From: Acorus gramineus
Lineage: Eukaryota; Streptophyta; Magnoliopsida; Acorales; Acoraceae
Assembly (NCBI GenBank): GCA_030737835.1
Contig: CM060854.1
Location: forward strand, 8,628,860-8,692,859
Direction: 5' to 3'
Length of the DNA: 64,000 nt
Positions 59,240-64,000 of the stretch are shown here, piece after piece (within the stretch, counting starts at the first letter, position 1; each line of letters begins with the position of its first letter). The notes under the pieces were generated by a model. That model saw only the letters and a program-made list of their open reading frames with translations, did no database searches and was not told where the DNA came from. A program made the translations under genes and the position numbers.

Positions 59240-62200
59240 ATTAGGTGGTGGGTGTATCCGCCCCGATGCCTGTGCATAAGCTGTGGATCAAGTACAAAAA
59301 GTGAAACATATACTTAATAATGAACTGTATAGTTCATTTCATACGTCGTGCAATTCAATACCGATGGTATTGATACACAAACCTGACTGGATGACTCGTC
59401 AAAAACACAGATGACATTTGTTTTCATTTCTTTTTTATCAAATCATATATTTCATCCAATGAAATATGTATGTTATAAAAGGTGATTTATATGTTTTAAA
59501 AAATTAAATGATATAATTTATTAAAAATTTCAATAAATTATATACAACGATAATGAGTGAAAGATAATGAGTGAAAGGGACTAACGAGATATATAAGAAT
59601 GCATTTAAAAAAAAAGACGTGCGTTACCCATGGATCGTCCATATTTGATATATCTTCGTAGTCATCCTACAAGATATATAACTCCTTCGGTAAGGTACAT
59701 ACCTCGTTAATATTTCTGTATTTGTATTACAAAAATGTGTTTTTCAATTCGTAATAGAACGAAATATATTTTTCATCAAAGTATATATTTCATTAGATGA
59801 TATTTTACTATTTTTAAAAAATCAAAATATGTTTACGAGACTGTCCTTAATATTTTTTTTATTTTTTTAATTTGTAGAGGAATGTGTCACAAGCAATGTG
59901 CGGGATCTATAGTCATTCAATGAGATGTCTCTTTACTTAAAGTATATACCTTTTTAGTCTTTTTATTTTTATTGGTAATCAAAACTTTGTATTGCTCTAA
60001 ATTATCAAAACTTTACAAAAAAAAAAAAATGTCACCCACTGTACAACACAAATGAAAAGACCTTGCCGAGTTTGATTGAATTGAAGGAGGAAAATACAGT
60101 CTAGGCTGCCCTGCATCCCTCCAACCAAACTCCATCGTCATAGGACTTCAAATAACAAATGGTCATTGCGGCCAGCTATTCCTATCAGAAATTCCGATAT
60201 GTCACAGTTAAAAATAGATTCATTATATATATTTTTTTATTACATATATCTCATTATATGAGATTTATTATTTAAAAAAAAAGTATGAATTACCCGTGAG
60301 ATTGTCTATGAGACTGTCTCCAACATTATTTTTTTAATATTTTTGAAGTACATGTGTTAAAAATGAGTTTAAGTAATAATTTTTAAATTAAAATAGATTT
60401 TAAAAATATCTTTTTGAAGTACACTTTTATTAAATTATTAAAAATATGCTTTTTATGATTAAGGGAGTGTCACGAGTTGATTCTCATGAATCATTTTTTT
60501 TGTTATGCAATTTTAAGAGCGTGTTTATCCCCACCAATTGATTCTCTTAACCTACCATAAAAAAAAAAAAAGTATTTAACTGTTCTCACCAATCCAAGTT
60601 AACCGAACTTGTCGTCATTTTATATTTTGGACGACTGAACTTGGTTGCCATTTTAAGTTTTGGACGATTGAACGTGGTCGAACAAGGTTAAGATATTACA
60701 TGTTTTTTACATAGTTTGTCTACCTATTTTTTATAAACAAATAAATTTTTGAGTTTATCCATCATATTCTACGTACGTTTATTCTTTTATCCAAATAACA
60801 GTTAAGAGATTAAAAAAAATATAAGTATGTATAATTTCAATTAATTCAATTTTTTAATAGAAAAATATTTTATTAGATAAATATATATCATTTTTAAGCT
60901 TTGTTTAAATTCGTGGTTAAGTGGATTCTTTGTTTGAAAAAAAATCAATCAATTGATCCAAACACATTTTGATATCTGGCTTTTGAAAATTTGTTCCTTG
61001 TTTATGTAAAAAAATTGTTCTTATATTCTATATTTAAGAATAATTAATAATGATTGATTCTCCCTATATTAGAACTCAGACTTGGTTTGGCATAAAAGAT
61101 CTATACACTTCATTGGATTAGATATTCAAGAAAAAGAAAATTATAAACTTTATCATAAATCTTGTTTGACCAAAATCAGTCGCTCAAAACCTAAAATGAT
61201 GACCTATAACTAAATAAATAAAAAGGAGGCCAAAATTGTTCTCCATCTCCACCAGTCCACCATCGACCAATAATTTAAAGAACACAGAAGTCCACCCCCA
61301 AAAAAAAACAAACGTCCCAAGCCTCTCTGTATGACGAAACCTCTTTTTTTTTTTGTTTATGTGTTGGTAATTAAATATTTTTTTATGTTTATTAGTTATT
61401 CATCAATGACGCATGTGGTAGATTTTGATTTTTTTTTTTCCTTGATCTAATATGTGTTAGTTTAATCACCCATTTGATATGGATTTTTCATTCTTTAGTT
61501 TAATCACCAGTTTGTTCTCTTTTTTGTTTGAATATATATATATATTTTAATTTTCTTTGTATTTTTTAAAGATAAAAAAATTAAATATGAACATTTGCTT
61601 ATAATATTGCTATTATATAGTTGTTGATCTTATTCACAAGGTTGAAATGTTTTGTTATGGATAATTTTATGTACTGTAAATTATTTTGACATATAATTGT
61701 TACTCTCATCTTATTCACTTGAATGAAAATTAAAATTTCTAATGGATAACAATTTGATACAATAATGGCTTGTTTGGAGTAAGAAAACTTGATGTGAATA
61801 TATTGTTATAATTAAATGTGCCTTTTTAAACTTATATGATTATTTTTTCTAATTTTGTACGATCGCCTATTAATAATTTATTTTATTTTACTTGTATTAC
61901 CAACATTTTATTGAAGGAAAAATTTATTTTTAAAAAAATCATGAATTTCGATGCTATAAAATTGAAAAAAAAAATGAATCTTTATTAGAATTTTATTAAA
62001 TAAAGGATAATTTTATAAGATATCTATGTGCATTAAATGATATAAAATTGAATTTGAGTTTTACATGTGCTTGATTTTGGAGAAATAGTATTATTGGAAA
62101 TATGTATTTTTTATATTGTAATCCAAACATTACCAAACATATGATTAGGTTTAGAAATCTTAATCCTATTTTCTGAATCATGTTTCTTACTAAACAGATT

Positions 62201-63060
62201 AACAGGATTCATAATCTCAATCAACCTGAATTGGGATTGGAATCCCATGATTCATGTAATCTCAATCCTTCTTGTGAACCAACCATGATTCATGTAGTAA
62301 TCCCAATCCTTCTTGTGAACCAAACAGACTCTTAAAGTAGAGACCCAATTTGATCAACTTGGTCGAATCGATGGGAACAAATGAAACACCATTTTTTTTT
62401 TTTGGATGGTGGGTTAAGTGACACACCCATTTTTAATTCATGTAAACGTAAAAATACTTCAAATGTGTTTCACTTTTGTCAAAAGGTAATACTAGTAGGA
62501 ACATTTGAAAATAACTTTGAAAAACAAGATTTTTACAAAAATCAGAATCTCCAAAAGTTGTCCAACACATTTCTAAATGCACTTTTAGCCAATAAATTAT
62601 ATTCTTTTATAAAAATTATTCATAAAAAATGGAAAAAAAAATTCATGTGAAAACCCTAACTTAGAAGATGTGATACTTAGTGATTTGACATATAATCCCC
62701 CCCTATCAATGATGGATGGAATAACACAATTTCATAGAAACTTGAATACTAAATCAGTTTTTTTTTTAAATATTCTGACATAATTATATCTATTTATATC
62801 TTGCAAACAAAGAGGTTTTTTAGGCTTATTCACACATTCCACCATATTCCACATTGTTCTTCCACCCAAACAAAAGCTAAATATATACTACTACGCGTGA
62901 ACAACTACTCTCTCCAAATAATAACATAATAAAAACAAAGCCTTAATGAAAACTATGGAACTTCAATAAGCTACTACAAAAAGATAAGAGCATTGTTACA
63001 TGCAGTCCATTCTCACAGCCATTTTTGTGACCCTCTTAGCATATACTCAATTGTATTGGA
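59240..63060. other. AT-rich intergenic stretch, no gene seen
   Basis: Upstream of the GPN2 gene I see only A/T-rich spacer. A short two-copy repeat at about 62246-62325 (TCAATCCTTCTTGTGAACCA, period about 38 bp) lies at the edge of a probable MITE. No exon can be supported. Confidence 0.5.
62246..62325 (+). repeat. Two-copy 38-bp direct repeat
   Basis: ATGATTCATGTAATCTCAAT followed by CCTTCTTGTGAACCAA is repeated once with small changes, just before CAGACTCTTA, a MITE-like edge. Confidence 0.65.
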
Positions 63061-63078
63061 GGTATATACTTCAACACC

Positions 63079-63232
63079 TCATTGCATCGACGTATATACT
63101 TCACACAAGCTACAAATACTAGAAACTATAATCCTATGAAAATTAGCTGCAGCTGCAGCGAAATGTGCATAAATGGCTCCCAAATTCTGATACAATGTCA
63201 ACCAGCCCTCCATATCCTCCAACAGCTGTGAC
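63079..63232 (-). CDS. Possible last exon of an unidentified minus-strand gene (partial)
   Basis: On the minus strand a good acceptor (GATATTCCAG) at 63233 opens a 50-codon frame that starts SQLLEDMEGWLTLYQNLGAI, contains an Ala run and HRIIVSSICSLCEVY, and ends in TGA at 63079-63081. The first part has helical, protein-like composition. I do not recognise the family. Upstream exons would be at higher coordinates, partly or wholly outside the window. A second frame through the same bases is also open for 25 codons. I rate it uncertain; it could also be a relic. Confidence 0.3.
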
Positions 63233-63604
63233 CTGGAATATCAAACAGTCAATGTTTGAATGAAGTTTAATTACATCTAATCAATATATATTTGACTAGA
63301 TGAGTCTGGAAATTATTATAGCCATGATCAGATGTCCTGAATCAGATGCAAGTACCAAATGCAACAGCAGATGCTTTACTGAAACTAATATATATATAAA
63401 TAATTCAGATGAAAAAGTTGCATTTCAAGGATATTTTGAGGATATAGACACCAAGATGGAATGTCTTCAAAATGATTGCCCATGCCAATCACTTTAAAAT
63501 ATAGGAAAAGCAGCTGATCAGAGAAAATATCACATCCATTTTTTTAAAACCCTCGTCTGCTGCCAACAGGATCATCATCTTCAGTGTTCCAACACAACAG
63601 TTTG

Positions 63605-63854
63605 AAGTAATCCAAGCCCCGTTAGGAAACAATTTTCAGAAACAGTTTTTTCATAAAAGCTATCTCATCGTGAAAGCTACTCTCAGCCAGCTATTCATTA
63701 TGAAGGTTGTTTTGTTTATTTTTAATACATAAAAACTAAATCCAAAAACTAAATCTTTTTTTCAAAAAAAATGTTTGGGACCGATTATCTGAAAACTGAT
63801 TTTGCAAGAGCAGAATCATTTTGATAATTGGTTCCAAAGGGGGCCTAAGTAATT
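63605..63854. mobile_element. hAT-type MITE, 234 bp, with 8-bp target duplication
   Basis: Element 63613-63846 flanked by AAGTAATC (63605-63612) and AAGTAATT (63847-63854), an 8-bp duplication with one change. The left end CAAGCCCCGTTAGGAAACAA and inverted right end AGGCCCCCTTTGGAACCAAT fit the hAT MITE consensus of GGGCC and GTTTGG-type termini. No coding sequence. Confidence 0.7.
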
Positions 63855-64000
63855 CATAATATTTTGATGCCCATCAGATCAACCTTAGTTATTTAGTGAC
63901 TTGCTGAACGGAATTATGGTGTCACAAAGGAAAGTATGATTGCAAGGATTGATTGTTGTATAGGACAAATCAGAGGCCTTTGATCAGCATGTGAGCCCCG

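Noticed and set aside
1-64000. CRISPR arrays, bacterial-type operons or intact viral genes
   Set aside because: No regularly spaced short repeats, no polycistronic gene runs, and no intact gag, pol or capsid frames were seen; the window is ordinary plant nuclear DNA in organisation.

Overview
This window reads as nuclear DNA from a eudicot flowering plant. It is AT-rich, its genes are split by many introns with plant-type splice sites, and the proteins I recognise are plant families (IQ67-domain, CYP711A/MAX1, pectin methylesterase/invertase inhibitor). No bacterial, organellar or intact viral gene block is visible. The species cannot be named from sequence alone.

Layout from left to right. 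1-3.5 kb: AT-rich spacer with a Copia-type LTR relic and a 'GGGGTGCAA' repeat. 4.15 and 13.29 kb: two paralogous single-exon genes for a small conserved protein (69 and 76 aa), each with a TATA box and a shared upstream block; between them lie MITEs, including a 541-bp near-palindrome with a perfect 9-bp target duplication. 18.8-22.3 kb: a five-exon IQD (calmodulin-binding IQ67) gene, + strand. 25.2 kb: tRNA-Trp(CCA), - strand. 27.5 kb: an intronless PMEI/invertase-inhibitor-like gene, + strand. 29.5-30.7 kb: a non-autonomous Mutator-like element with long terminal inverted repeats. 30.75-31.7 kb: a gutted CYP711A copy. 33.1-35.8 kb: a complete five-exon CYP711A (MAX1-type strigolactone P450), - strand. 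36-42.5 kb: nested MITEs and repeats. 42.6-51.3 kb: the mitochondrial uL24 (KOW) ribosomal protein gene, - strand, whose last intron is 7.5 kb and filled with LINE fragments and a long inverted-repeat element. 52.9-59.0 kb: a ten-exon GPN-loop GTPase 2/QQT1 gene, - strand, with one AT-AC (U12-type) intron and one GC-AG intron. 59-64 kb: AT-rich spacer, a possible 3' terminal exon of an unidentified - strand gene, and a hAT-type MITE.

The genes do not form an operon or pathway. They are independent housekeeping genes (uL24m, GPN2, tRNA-Trp), a cytoskeleton/calmodulin adaptor (IQD), a hormone-biosynthesis P450 with a dead neighbour, a secreted inhibitor, and a small unnamed gene pair. The most notable observations are the paired non-canonical introns in the GPN2 gene, the conserved promoter block of the duplicated small-protein genes, the partly deleted CYP711A copy beside an intact one, and several large inverted-repeat elements. 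Exon coordinates were derived by hand from splice signals, reading phase and family resemblance; no alignment or expression data were available.
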